This document shows positions 54,451-64,000 of a stretch of DNA of 64,000 nucleotides, piece by piece. The notes below the pieces were generated by a model, which was not told the DNA's origin, did not search any database, and worked only from the letters and a program-made list of their open reading frames with translations. Where the stretch lies: positions 74,196,956 through 74,260,955 of the forward strand of contig CM062292.1 in the NCBI GenBank assembly GCA_031216915.1, written 5' to 3'. How positions within the stretch are numbered: the first letter of the stretch is position 1; every line of letters begins with the position of its first letter. The position numbers and the translations under genes were made by a program. The stretch is from Pictodentalium vernedei. Its lineage: Eukaryota; Mollusca; Scaphopoda; Dentaliida; Dentaliidae.

Positions 54451-54529
54451 AGACCCACAGTAGACAAGAGAGTAAATTACTCATGATCTCTGTGAAGATA
54501 GAGATGCTATCAACAGAAATGTATTGTGG

Positions 54530-55261
54530 TTGTTTATCTTAGCAATACCTGCTAAAACAACAGCGCCGGAGGATACGCGTATCCTATCATTCCGTCCTAT
54601 AGATCAATAGAGCGTTAACACTATTAGCTCAGAGATCTGGACAAGCCAACACATACGTCTGCAATTGATTAGCAAGCTGTGTCATAAATAAATCATCATT
54701 GGGCGCTCCCATAGATAGCAAATCTGATTGAATACTTGTTTGTTGAGAGTCCATTCTGACAGCAACAAGCGACCCGTAAGAGAACGGGAGTCCGATAAAA
54801 CAATCAGACGACCCGGAATATGACGGACCAAAACTGAACTTGGTGTACTATAACCAACAGACGGATTCTTTCCATTAAATTGAATAACGGAAACGAAAGA
54901 GTGCCTCCCTGGTTCCGGAGATACGCCACTACTGTCGAATTAAAGGACAGGAATTTGGGCATGCGTTTCTGAATAATGTTCATGCAATGACATAAAGCAA
55001 GCCTAAAAAACATTATTCCGCGGAAGTTAAACTGATAGCTAAAAGACTGCGGAACCCAAAGACCCTGGCACTTCGAATCCGTAGGGATCAGTATATATCC
55101 CAATCTGTTTGACTGGCAACCGTCATAACAGCCACACTCGGGTCCGGCAACTGCGGCGGCACTGTCTGAGTCAACCACCGAATGTTTGCCCCAGTCTGAA
55201 TCTCTTGTAACACTAGATAGACAAGACAACGTATAAATCGAGCAATTCATGGATTGCCGGA
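54530..55261 (-). pseudogene. DIRS C RNase H pseudogene, RT core deleted
   Basis: VAYLRNQGGTLSFPLFNLM and the DSDWGKHSVVDSDSAAAVA stretch correspond to the RNase H region of copy B in its two frames. The sequence then passes directly into gag, without any RT motif. Confidence 0.8.
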
Positions 55262-58200
55262 AAGTTGCCGTCGAAGAGAAGCTCCTCCGAGAACGAAGCG
55301 ACTCTGAGAGAGTTCTTAACCTTACTATCCACGCGTGTGGATGTAGCTAGGGCTGCGTCACGTCTAACCAACTCCAATCAGCCACTGAAGGGCGGAGTTA
55401 TACGTGAACAAACTACTGCCCTCAAAAGAAATTACATTGAGAATAATATCCTGTAAATCTTTTCTTGAAGACGTAATGATAACGCCTCAGTAAGGCGCAT
55501 TACGTATAATAAAGCGTCTAAGTTAAGTCTACTATACATAATGTCGTTCCCAACATTGAAATTGGAAAAGACATAAACGGCGAAAAAGAATATATGCAGT
55601 CTTTAATCACACCGTCTAGACGCATATGAACACTCGGTATGCCCTGCTCTGCCAAAATAAACTATTTGTAAAAATGATAAAATGGCAGAAATGAGCAACG
55701 CGGACAAGAAACTAAACTATCATGCTTAGTAGCAGGCTTGTATATATATATATATATAGCGTCGAAAAATAAAACACATGTTGTAATGACAATATTGGAC
55801 TGCGTCGGTAAGTCAGGGACAATGTCCCTGTACCGATCAAAAAATCCGAGTCCAATGACGCTATAAGTCTCTTATCCAAGATCGCAGCAATGAAGTCCGA
55901 AATAATAATCACTGGAAGAAATGCCAGAAGATATGAAAGGCATCTTCCGATACTACTAAAGGGAAAACTCGAAATCTTTCGAATCCCTTTCGCCATCCTG
56001 TCGGACCCTATAAAGCTTTCGGTCGTCCGTAGCTGATGCAACCGCACCGACCCAGCGCCGTCGGATAATTCCTGATTCGACCGAGAAACTGTCAATTGCT
56101 GGGATGTTGCGAAACAACTGTGCTAACTCGGATAGCACGTCCGTCACTGAGGCCTGAGGAGAAGCGGTCTTACGATGCATTGCCGCTGGAAGCTCCGTGA
56201 TCGTTACCCCGTGCATACTTCCAATTTGCGAGCGAACGGAGTGTATAGGCCTCGTGTCCCTTGGCTACCGGATGGCGCGACCTATTCGCCGTGGAATCAC
56301 TGAATGCCGAAACTGATCGGATACTCGAGGTCACGTAGCCAATGTGCGGTCGTGTGCCCTGCTGTGAGGATGAGGAAGCATTAAAGACAGTCTCTCGGAC
56401 TGTCAATATAACGGAGCGTCCCGAGCAACGGACATATGCTCCGAATGTAAAATATCTGAACCACAACATGCGGTCCCCTATGTTGTTGGGCGAGAGAGGA
56501 ACCTCTCTCGCTCCCAGCCTGGACGGACCTGGACAAGCCAGGAACCGGACTAACAGGCTTCCTCCGATCTGTCCTCAATCTGCCGTCACTGGGTGAGTAC
56601 TAAAGTAATTAAAGTGCTCGCATCACCCAAATCTCCTTTCTAGACCGCAACGGACGAACCCGACAGCCGAACCATTCGATGAATGTACGCTACACCGGGT
56701 GAGCTAGCGAATGTCACTCCGTAAGCGATAGACATATTCCATGAGCACTTATTGCCGCTAACTCTTCATTAACTATGACGACAGAGGCACACTTTTGAAA
56801 GACATCTCCATAACTCTTCGAACAAGAAACCAGAAATGCTTGGATAGCAAGCATAAAATAATAATATATATAGCGTCGTTCAATAATTCGAAAGTTTGTG
56901 TGACATTATTGGACTATGTCGGAACTGAGGGACGATGTCCCTGAACCGAACCAAAAATTTCTAAGTCCACCGACGCTATCAGTTTCTTATCCGGCATCGC
57001 AGCATATGTTGTTCCGAAAGGGAAAGCTTGAAATCCTCCGAATCCCTTTCGGTATCCCGTCGGACCGGATGAAACTTTCGGACGTCCGTACCCGCTTCCG
57101 ACCCAGCATCGTCGGATAAAATATATGCGACAGATTCAGTTGATGCTGGGATGCTGCGATAATGCGATAAACTGTGCTATTAAGGAAAGCACGTCCGTTC
57201 CCGAGGCCTGTGCAGTAGCGGACTTACGATGCATTGCCGCCGGAAGCTCCGTGTACGTTGACTCCCGCACACTTCCTATGCGAACGTCCGGAGTCTGCAG
57301 GCCTCGAGTCCCCGGCTACCGACCCAGCGCTGTCGGATAATTCTCGATCCGACACCGTTTCTGTCGGCTGCTGGGATGCTGCGATAAGCTGTGCTATGTG
57401 CACAAGAATGTCCGGCGTCGAGACCTGCGGAGGCGCAGTCTATCGCTGCTTCGCCGAGGGCAGCTCCGCATCAGATGGCTCCCGCATACTTTTCCTATGC
57501 GAACGTCCGGAGTCCATCGGTCTCGAATCCCTGGCTGCCGGATGGTGTGACCTGGTCGCCGAAGAATCCTTGATCGGCGAAGCTGGTAATATATCGGCGG
57601 TCACGCAGCCAAGGTGCGGTCGTGTGCGCTGACGAGAAGAGGAAGCCTTAGCAGTCTCAGCGGACTGCCTATACAACGGAGTGTCCCGAGCGACGGACGT
57701 ATGCTCCGCTAGCGACACATTTTGTACCACAACATCTGGGGCCAGATGTTGTTGAACGAGAGAGGGGCCTCTCTCGCTTGCCGTCCGGATGGACCGGGAC
57801 GAGCTATGAACCGGACTAAAAGGCTTCCTCCGTTCTCCCTCCGATCCGCCGTCACTGGGTGTGCATTAAGTTAATTTTATAGTGCTCGCATCACCCCAAA
57901 ATTCCTTCTAGACCGCAACGGACGAACCCGGCTGCCGAACCATTCGGTGAATGGACGCTACACCGGGCGAGCTAGCGGACGTCAAAGGCCGTCGAACCTA
58001 CTAGGGTCCTCTTAGGCAATTGGCGTATTACATGAGCACTTTTCCGCTAGCCCTTCATTAATTGTGACGACGGAGGCACACTGTTGGAAGACATCACAGA
58101 TACATCACCCTAATCTTGATCGTCTGAAATAGAAATTGATAAAGTAGAGTGACCCTGCGGGGAAAGGACCGGAGTGTCCAAATCCCCAACAACATACCGT

Positions 58201-58338
58201 GACATACGCTTCCCATATTGTCATCGAAATCATACGATACAGAACAGGAGTTAATGCGAGTACACTGACCACATATAGAATGATAATAAAGTCAGAGGAA
58301 GACTTCCTCTTAAAACAATTGATCAATATCCTTTCAAT
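55262..58338 (-). pseudogene. DIRS C gag pseudogene with internal tandem amplification
   Basis: Blocks about 55756-56830, 56866-57320 and 57321-58140 are successive copies of the same gag segment, as in copy A. The initiator is TTG. Stops and frameshifts are frequent. Confidence 0.75.
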
Positions 58339-59230
58339 GTGAAAAGAAAACAAGTCCTGGTACTCGCACTAACCCCTGGCAATCAAAATACATAATAATA
58401 ATATGATCCATTAATATAGAAAAAATAATTGAAATCAAAATATTTTGAAAAAATATTTTTTCAGAACAGCCCAAGTTTCTGAAAAGTAACGTTGAGCCCC
58501 AATGGATCCCAAGCCTAAGTGTGGACAAAAATTTTAAAAATATTTTAAACAATTTATTCAACACTTACGAACAATAATAATGTATCTAGTTATGATTAAA
58601 ATAACATCAAGATATTATTTTTTAGAAATCCCCCCCTCACACAGAGGGCTGTTGTAAATGTAAACAATGAGTGTAAAAACACTAAAATAAGACTCCAGGC
58701 ACCCAGGCCCGAAATCAGTTACCAAAAATACACTATCTGATGCAAAACAGAGACTTCCAGGGAAGAAACTGCAGAACATCAGATGGTAGATGCAGAACAC
58801 AACGCCTAACCACCCGTAGGTGAAGACGTAAACATGGGGAAAGAACAGAATTCATTCTGTTATTCAGCTAAAACTCCCAAGAAATTTTAGTAATAATAAT
58901 TACAGAAACTATGCCAAAAGCATGGGAGAATAGCAAGGGGGAACTTAAAGGACAGGGAGAGAGGAAAACACTTGAAAAAACAGTGTAACTAAATAATCAG
59001 AATGACAACAAAATGGCTGCTGCCTTGAAAATAGGTAACTTAACATAATTTCATTAAAAAATTTTAAGTTACAGCCCTGATAATATTCTGTCACACATTC
59101 TTTTCCTCTCCTCCTTCTCTATCCTCCTTAGAATCACCATTTCACTAATATTTATGTGTCTGGCATCATTTAAACTGAGATTTAAAAGCACAAAGATCAG
59201 TCAGATGTTAACTGATGAAGGGCCAAACTT

Positions 59231-59432
59231 AGAATGATAAATGGCGCCAATTTCGGAACATCCTTGACACTGCGCATGCGCAGTAGGGGCGAAGTGTGGA
59301 GGGCCTTTCAGGACATGTTTTCTTTAGTTTTAGATGCAAATTTTGGGGATTGGGGGGCAAAATTTGTGTTTGGCCCTATATTTTAAGAGTTAGCACCAGC
59401 TATGTCTGGGTCATTGGTACAGTATAAAAATA
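59231..59432 (-). repeat. DIRS C 5' inverted terminal repeat
   Basis: Nearly identical to that of copy A, with TGCGCATGCGCA at 59271-59282 and the terminal CAGTATAAAAATAT. Confidence 0.9.
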
Positions 59433-59649
59433 TTTGGTGTGGCGGCACATCATCTCCCCTTAAGCAACACGAATGCCAACTTTCAACAAAACCAAACCAT
59501 CACAGAGTTATGGAGCAGAGCGAAAATCTTCCTGTCGGATGGACAGACAGACGGAAATAACAAACGCTATATGCCCCTGAAAAACATTTTTGAGGCGCAT
59601 AAAAAAATAGCAATACCCCTTCAGGTAAGTAAGAAGAGAGTAAACTTAC

Positions 59650-59768
59650 CCAAGAAAATTTTGTACAAGTTGAACTAACTCTGACCGAGATATCACCTCC
59701 TGATTGAAAAGAACTAAGCACCTCAAGAAATTCTCATAAACCTCTTGATGTCTCAAAGCTTTCCTGAC
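59650..59768 (-). CDS. SIN3: SIN3 exon b: core of PAH3
   Basis: The exon opens [18 protein letters not shown] and ends VQLVQNFLG, with the last codon split after two bases. This is the body of PAH3: helix 1 continued, then the [13 protein letters not shown] segment. The acceptor is TTTCAG and the donor GTAAGTT. It is followed by the largest intron of the window (18.9 kb), which contains DIRS copies B and C and a 2.4-kb hairpin-ended repeat. Confidence 0.95.
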
Positions 59769-60066
59769 CTGAAATTAGAAATATAAAATTGATTGCACTC
59801 AACCCAATGATAAAAAAAATTAGACATGCTAACACTAAGCCATCATTCTCAGACTGCTGTGCAAACTATATAAATTGCTGAAACTGATTCAAATGTGCAC
59901 CCTACTCTTCAAAGCAGCACACCTTGAACTTTTTCAGTGAAATGATACAAGATAAAAGTATATAAAAGGTAATATATATCGCCTATGTCAAGCAGGAATT
60001 CCTCCAGGCATTGTCCTAGCACTGTGCCACTGGATTGAAAACTGTTAAGTTTTTTGGAAGGTGGTC
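59769..60066. other. Intron sequence, nothing recognised except a hairpin arm
   Basis: AT-rich. GCAGGAATTCCTCCAGGCAT near 59993 is one arm of the hairpin found complete at 60719. Confidence 0.4.
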
Positions 60067-60147
60067 TCGATGGGAGTCGATCCCGGGTCTTCCACACCCA
60101 ATCATTTGGCCCTAAATGCTCCGCCACCATACCAACTGAGCCAATAA
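60067..60147 (-). repeat. tRNA-like sequence (SINE head or tRNA pseudogene)
   Basis: On the minus strand TTGGCTCAGTTGGTATGGTG fits an A box and GGGATCGACTCC a B box, about 45 bases apart. The cloverleaf is incomplete and no tRNA identity can be given. It differs from the SINE heads at 22838 and 35900. Confidence 0.55.
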
Positions 60148-60298
60148 CAACCCCCAAAAAGGATGCAATTGACTCAGCCAGTAGGTTAGTTCACATTTTC
60201 AACTTGCCCCAAGACAGAATTTTCGAGAATTGACAATTACTGAATTGTTGGAATAGTTTTTTGTGTTTTCAAGTCGCCTGTATTTTATTGTGAGATTT

Positions 60299-60557
60299 TC
60301 TCCATTGCCCATGTGGGGGCACGATGACGCCATGTACTAAGGCATACTGCACGTCGATGGTACGCATGTCTTCAACCAATCTAACCCTGCCTGTGCTGCA
60401 GTGCGGAGTTACGATGTTGGGGAGCTGGCAGCTGCTCGTCGTTGCTCGGTGGTTCTCTCCAGGTACTCCGGCTTCCTCCACCCGTAAAACTGTCACGGTC
60501 TTGATTAGCCATTGTGCATAAATATGTGACCTTAAACAACAATAAATAAATAAATAA
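60299..60557 (+). mobile_element. 5'-truncated SINE with 12-base target duplication
   Basis: ATTGTGAGATTT stands immediately before (60287-60298) and after (60558-60569). The body begins within the common SINE core (GCCCATGTGGGGGCACGATG) and ends with (AAAT)n. The sharp duplication and 5' truncation indicate target-primed reverse transcription. Confidence 0.88.
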
Positions 60558-60718
60558 ATTGTGAGATTTACCCAAGGATCGTTTGCCTTAGCATCCAATG
60601 CAACAGGAACGGATTACTGTTATAATGGTCTATGGTCCGTGCTTATAAACACAGGAATCTCAATTAATGGAAGATCCATGAAGATGCCAAAGCTTGAATT
60701 TAATTTATATCGCCTGTG

Positions 60719-60786
60719 TTAAGCAGTAATTCCACCAGGCATCATCCTACCACCGCTAGGACAATGCCTGGTGGAATTCCTGCTTG
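60719..60786. repeat. Palindrome, ~30-base arms
   Basis: AAGCAGTAATTCCACCAGGC and its complement GCCTGGTGGAATTCCTGCTT face each other around ACCACCGC. One arm recurs near 59993 beside the tRNA-like sequence. Confidence 0.75.
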
Positions 60787-61186
60787 AAAAAGGTGATAAA
60801 GGTAATATATAGTTGCATGAAAATATTTGACCTTAGTTTTTAGCAGTGAAAAGATGAAGTAATGAGCTGAGTATTTATCCAATTAATCATACACGTTCTG
60901 TCATGCTGTAATGAAAAACTGCCATCAGAATTTCACTTAATCTTTTTCTTCAAAAAACCACCTGTTGGGCCCTTAATGGAACAAGCTAGTCAAAGTTTTT
61001 ACATGTCTTTGAGAGGTCTTAAGGTTTGGTTTGAAAATAAGGTAAATGTTTTTGTGTTTTTGCAAAAAAACAGAAGAAAACAACTGTCTTTAGGCCTAAA
61101 AAAATTAAATATCTGTGCCTGAGGCCCTCCAGCATGGTCCTTTTGGCTGCCTCATGCTCTCTTTTTATAACCAATGTAAACTTTAA
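60787..61186. other. Intron sequence, nothing further recognised
   Basis: AT-rich; GGTCCTTTTGGCTGCCTCAT near 61136 is a dispersed repeat also present near 21257. Confidence 0.4.
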
Positions 61187-62600
61187 ATGAAAGTGTCAAT
61201 GACACTGTAGCTCAACTTGTTGAGACATGTGCATGTACAGTATGTGACACGGCAATGATAAACATCTAGGTAATGACCTGATAACAAAGGTACATATAAA
61301 GTATTGTAACAGTCTGTACATAAATACTGACCGTAGCCTGTAACAAATGTATAGGTAAAGTATTGTAAAGGTGGGTGACAGTCAGATGCTAAACTAGAAA
61401 AGAAATCTTTGAGTCCCAAAGTGGGCCTGACTGAGCCCCAAAATATTTGTTCTCATAGCACAGTGATAACAAAGACACCCCAAAAATTCACTCGTTCCTG
61501 TCCCAAGGTGAAAACAAAGGTACCCAAGAAGTTTTGTGAAGATCAGTTCATAAATATGAGCTGTATAGAAGTTGTGACAAAAAACTGATTGGAACACATT
61601 TCGGTACAAAAAGGCCACTGGCAGCCATCTTGAATTTTGGACCGCACCCAGAAACACTCGTTCCCGTCCCAAGGTGATAACAAAGGTACCCAAGAAGTGT
61701 CGTGAATGAAGATCGGTTGATAAATACAGCCTCGAGCCCAAGCCGTATTGACCTGTGCACTTACAGTGTATAAGTAGCACTGAATAAATCAAAGTTCATC
61801 TAATTTGCATAATTTCTGCACAAGAAAAAAAACCTGTACTATATGTGATGTATTCCATGTTACTAAACATTCATACAAAAATTTATTCAAATCAGAACTT
61901 TCATACAGAATTTCTGTACAAAAGACTGATTGCACTAATTTTGCTACAAAATGGCTGCTGGTGGCTATCTTGAATTTCGGACCACACCCAAAAGCACTTG
62001 TTCTCATCCCAGTGATAACAAAGGAATTTTCGTAAAGATCGGTTCATAAATACAGCCTCTAGCCTGAGCCGTATAGAAGTTGTGTACAAAAAACTGATTA
62101 GACCTAATTTTGGTACAAAATGGCCACTGGCAGCCATCTTGAATTTTGGACCGCACCCAGAAACACTTGTTCTCATCCCAAGGTGATAACAAAGGTATCC
62201 AAGACGTTTCGTGAAGATCGGTTCATAAATACAGACTCTAGCCCAAGCCGTATTGGCATGTGTACTTACTGTGTGTAAGGAGCACTGAAAAAATCAAAGT
62301 TCATCTAATTTGCATAATTTTTGCACGAGAAAAAAACCTGTATTATATGTGATGTATCCCATGGTACTAAACATTCACACAAAAAATTATTCAAATCAGC
62401 ATTTTAATATGGAAGTTCTGTGCAAAAATCTGATTGCACCTAATTTTGTACAAAATGGCTGCCATTGGCCATCTTGAATTTCGGACCGGACTCAAAAGCA
62501 CTCGTTCTCGTCCCACGGTGATGCCAAAGGTACCCATGAAGTTTCGTAAAGATCGGTTCATAAATATGGCCTCTACCCCGAGCCGTATTGGCATTTGCAG
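61187..62600 (+). mobile_element. Hairpin-ended repeat, 5' end and unit array
   Basis: It starts ATGAAAGTGTCAATGACACT and GTAGCTCAACTTG. Units with CATCTTGAATTTTGGACCGC, CACTCGTTC(C/T)CGTCCCA, GGTGATAACAAAGGTACCC and GATCGGTTCATAAATA follow about six times and match 26401-27040. The 3' hairpin is missing; the copy is followed by a SINE. Confidence 0.68.
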
Positions 62601-62612
62601 CAAAAAAGCAGA

Positions 62613-62885
62613 TTTATTTATTTATTAAGGTTTAATGACACATCAACAGCCAAGGTCATATCGTATTCATCACAGTTTTATGGGTGGAGAAAGCCGGAGT
62701 TCCCGGAAAGAACTGCTGAGCAGCTGCCCAACATTGTATCTGTAGCACAGACAGGGTTAGATTGGATGAAGACAAGCACACCATCGGCATGCAGTACACC
62801 TTAGTACATAGCGTCGTCATCGTGCCCCCATGGGGACAATCGGGGTGAAGTGCCTTGCCCAATGATACAACCTGGGAGTCCAAAG
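62613..62885 (-). mobile_element. SINE, head missing
   Basis: On the minus strand it shows TTGGGCAAGGCACTTCACCC, GGGGGCACGATGACG, CTCCGGCTTTCTCCACCC and an (AAAT)n tail. The tRNA-like head is not present beyond TTGTATCATTGGGC. Confidence 0.7.
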
Positions 62886-63612
62886 CAAAAAGAAGATAGG
62901 TGTAATGGAAACAGATTTAAAAACATGGATTTTAGACCGGTAGTTTGACAAGGATTTTATAGATGGCCATTTATGCTCTCTTTATTTTTAAATAAGATGG
63001 GGAATAGAGGGCATGAGTGATCTCTGCTTCAAAACTAACTTGCTATAACAGCTTCACACTTGTCCAAAATGTCTCTGCTTATTTTATGCCCGAGCTTGGG
63101 TTTTTCAATAGGTTCCAGCAAATATTCAATATAAAAACAATTTGATTCAAAACTCATATTCGCGTAAAATTCAGAGAGCCAAATATGGAATTTTTGAATA
63201 TGGTTAATGAAAACCATGCAGAGGTCTTGAGTTTTTTTTTAACTATAATCCAAATTGATATTTCAACTACATCAAGGCATTCCTTCAACAAAACCATGCC
63301 TTGGTGATGCAGATGAAGTATCTATCAGTCTGGACTTGAATAATAGCAGTTGGAACAAATAAGGTATACACTGCCATTCCACCTTTGTGACATCCCTTCT
63401 GTCAATATGCCATATGGGTTGCAAACAGAAAAGTATGTAATTTTTTATGCATATTTGATGTTAAATATTCATTCTGATTCAAAAATTTTTGATGCATAGC
63501 TGATTCAAGAAGAACTGCTATATTTGAAGGGCCATTGTTATCAGGCCAAGCTATCAAAGTGAGAATTGAACTTGGAAGAGTTAACCGAACTTAAGAACCT
63601 AATTCTATTTAC
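62886..63612. other. Intron sequence, nothing recognised
   Basis: AT-rich sequence immediately downstream of exon a. No repeat or coding signal was seen. Confidence 0.4.
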
Positions 63613-63702
63613 CTTATCAAAGAATGCAAATTCATTCAATGTGCCATATTTTCCAGCTTCTGCTAATGATACATCTTTTAATGATGTTCCCAACTTTGGT
63701 TT
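63613..63702 (-). CDS. SIN3: SIN3 exon a: linker and first helix of PAH3
   Basis: Thirty codons in phase 0, beginning KPKLG and ending FAFFDK, preceded by a pyrimidine tract with AG and followed by a GTAAAT donor. The segment DVSLAEAGKYG followed by FFDK is the conserved lead-in to the third paired amphipathic helix domain of SIN3. It is the most 5' exon recognised here; earlier exons (PAH1, PAH2) must lie beyond 64000. Confidence 0.9.
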
Positions 63703-64000
63703 CTGGAAAAGAAAGAATAGCATTTAATCCCAAAAGTTTGTGATAAAATTTGAAGCTCGACATCCCTGAATTCACGATGCAACTTCATCATGGCACAAAA
63801 TTATTCTGCAATCAGGAATTCTTCTGCCCTCTTTGAGAAAGGATCTGGGGCCCATGCCAATGGGAAAATTTGCATCATTGGTTGCCAAATGGGAATTTGT
63901 ATGGGAGGAGAAAAAAACATATAAAGGCCAAGAAATTTTACAGTCAAATTGAGCAGAGAACATTAAGACAGATACCTGAGAAACTACATGTAAACTACAA
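63703..64000. other. Intron sequence upstream of exon a
   Basis: A branch/pyrimidine region (TTCTTTCTTTTCCAG on the minus strand) precedes the exon. No further exon was established before the window edge. Confidence 0.4.

Larger units (their letters stand above)
52366..59432 (-). mobile_element. DIRS retrotransposon copy C, defective (same lineage as A)
   Basis: A 7.07-kb element with complete ends, the same RT deletion (junction near 55262) and the same gag amplification as copy A, and few differences from A along its whole length. It retains about 70 bases (GGGCGAGAGAGGAACCTCTC...) lost from A. The insertion site differs from that of A, so the two copies result from separate integrations. 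It stands 2.8 kb from copy B in the same orientation. Confidence 0.9.
5063..63702 (-). other. SIN3: SIN3 corepressor gene, central part: ten internal exons, nine introns
   Basis: SIN3 is the nuclear scaffold of the SIN3-HDAC corepressor complex: its PAH domains bind transcription-factor interaction helices and its central HDAC-interaction domain (HID) holds the deacetylase core. Ten exons on the minus strand join without a gap into about 406 codons collinear with animal SIN3A/B: linker end, PAH3, HID and the start of the conserved C-terminal region. Every junction has AG acceptors and GT donors (one GC donor), and all codon phases agree. PAH1, PAH2, the start codon and the C-terminus lie outside the window. 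The introns, from 5' to 3' of the gene, are about 3.8, 18.9, 5.8, 9.3, 2.9, 2.5, 2.7, 2.6 and 8.9 kb, and their length comes from transposons. I recognise the family from remembered conserved motifs, not from a search. No frame break is visible, so the gene looks functional. Confidence 0.95.

Noticed and set aside
60067..60147. A functional tRNA gene
   Set aside because: The acceptor stem and anticodon arm cannot be drawn convincingly, and the spacing suggests a pseudogene or SINE head.
63962..64000. A further SIN3 exon ending CTCAG|GTATCT on the minus strand
   Set aside because: The donor-like site is plausible, but the few codons before the window edge do not resemble SIN3.

Overview
The window is one stretch of a large, repeat-rich animal genome. 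Ten short exons on the minus strand together encode a continuous central part of the SIN3 transcriptional corepressor: the end of the linker before PAH3, PAH3 itself, the HDAC-interaction domain and the start of the conserved C-terminal region. The gene enters from the right (exon at 63613-63702), leaves to the left after the exon at 5063-5176, and continues beyond both ends. The remaining ~98% of the sequence is intron filled with transposable elements. The repeat types (DIRS retrotransposons, tRNA- and 5S-headed SINEs with a shared body, hairpin-ended elements carrying ~150-bp tandem arrays, repeated AGGTCACTGTGACCT sites) suggest a marine mollusc. That assignment is inference; SIN3 itself only says metazoan.

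Layout from left to right. 1-5062: palindrome, hairpin-ended repeat, a DIRS 3' end (1549-1889) and an unassigned DDE-type DNA transposon (1890-4785). 5063-14225: two SIN3 exons separated by relics and by DIRS copy A (6874-13882). 14226-25410: five exons separated by small introns with foldback MITEs, SINEs and palindromes. 25411-34727: nested hairpin-ended elements, a Tc1-like pseudogene and a ~143-bp tandem array. 34728-40713: two exons, a SINE split by a TTAA MITE, a 156-bp tandem array and a pogo-like foldback. 40714-59649: an 18.9-kb intron holding DIRS copy B (42426-49522, reverse transcriptase/RNase H and tyrosine recombinase frames open), a long hairpin-ended element (49775-52162) and DIRS copy C (52366-59432). 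59650-64000: two exons, SINEs and another hairpin-ended repeat.

How the parts relate. SIN3 is the only host gene recognised. DIRS B is the only element with open replication and integration genes. Copies A and C share one derived structure (reverse transcriptase core deleted, gag region partly triplicated) at two unrelated insertion sites, so they look like a non-autonomous DIRS lineage moved by proteins of a B-like element. All DIRS copies have the canonical circle-junction (internal complementary region) layout. The hairpin-ended repeats look like rolling-circle (Helentron-type) elements: their 5' and 3' subterminal motifs change together from copy to copy, and one nested copy shows no target duplication against empty sites present in this same window. 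The most likely undescribed items are the DNA transposon at 1890-4785 and the hairpin-ended repeat family.
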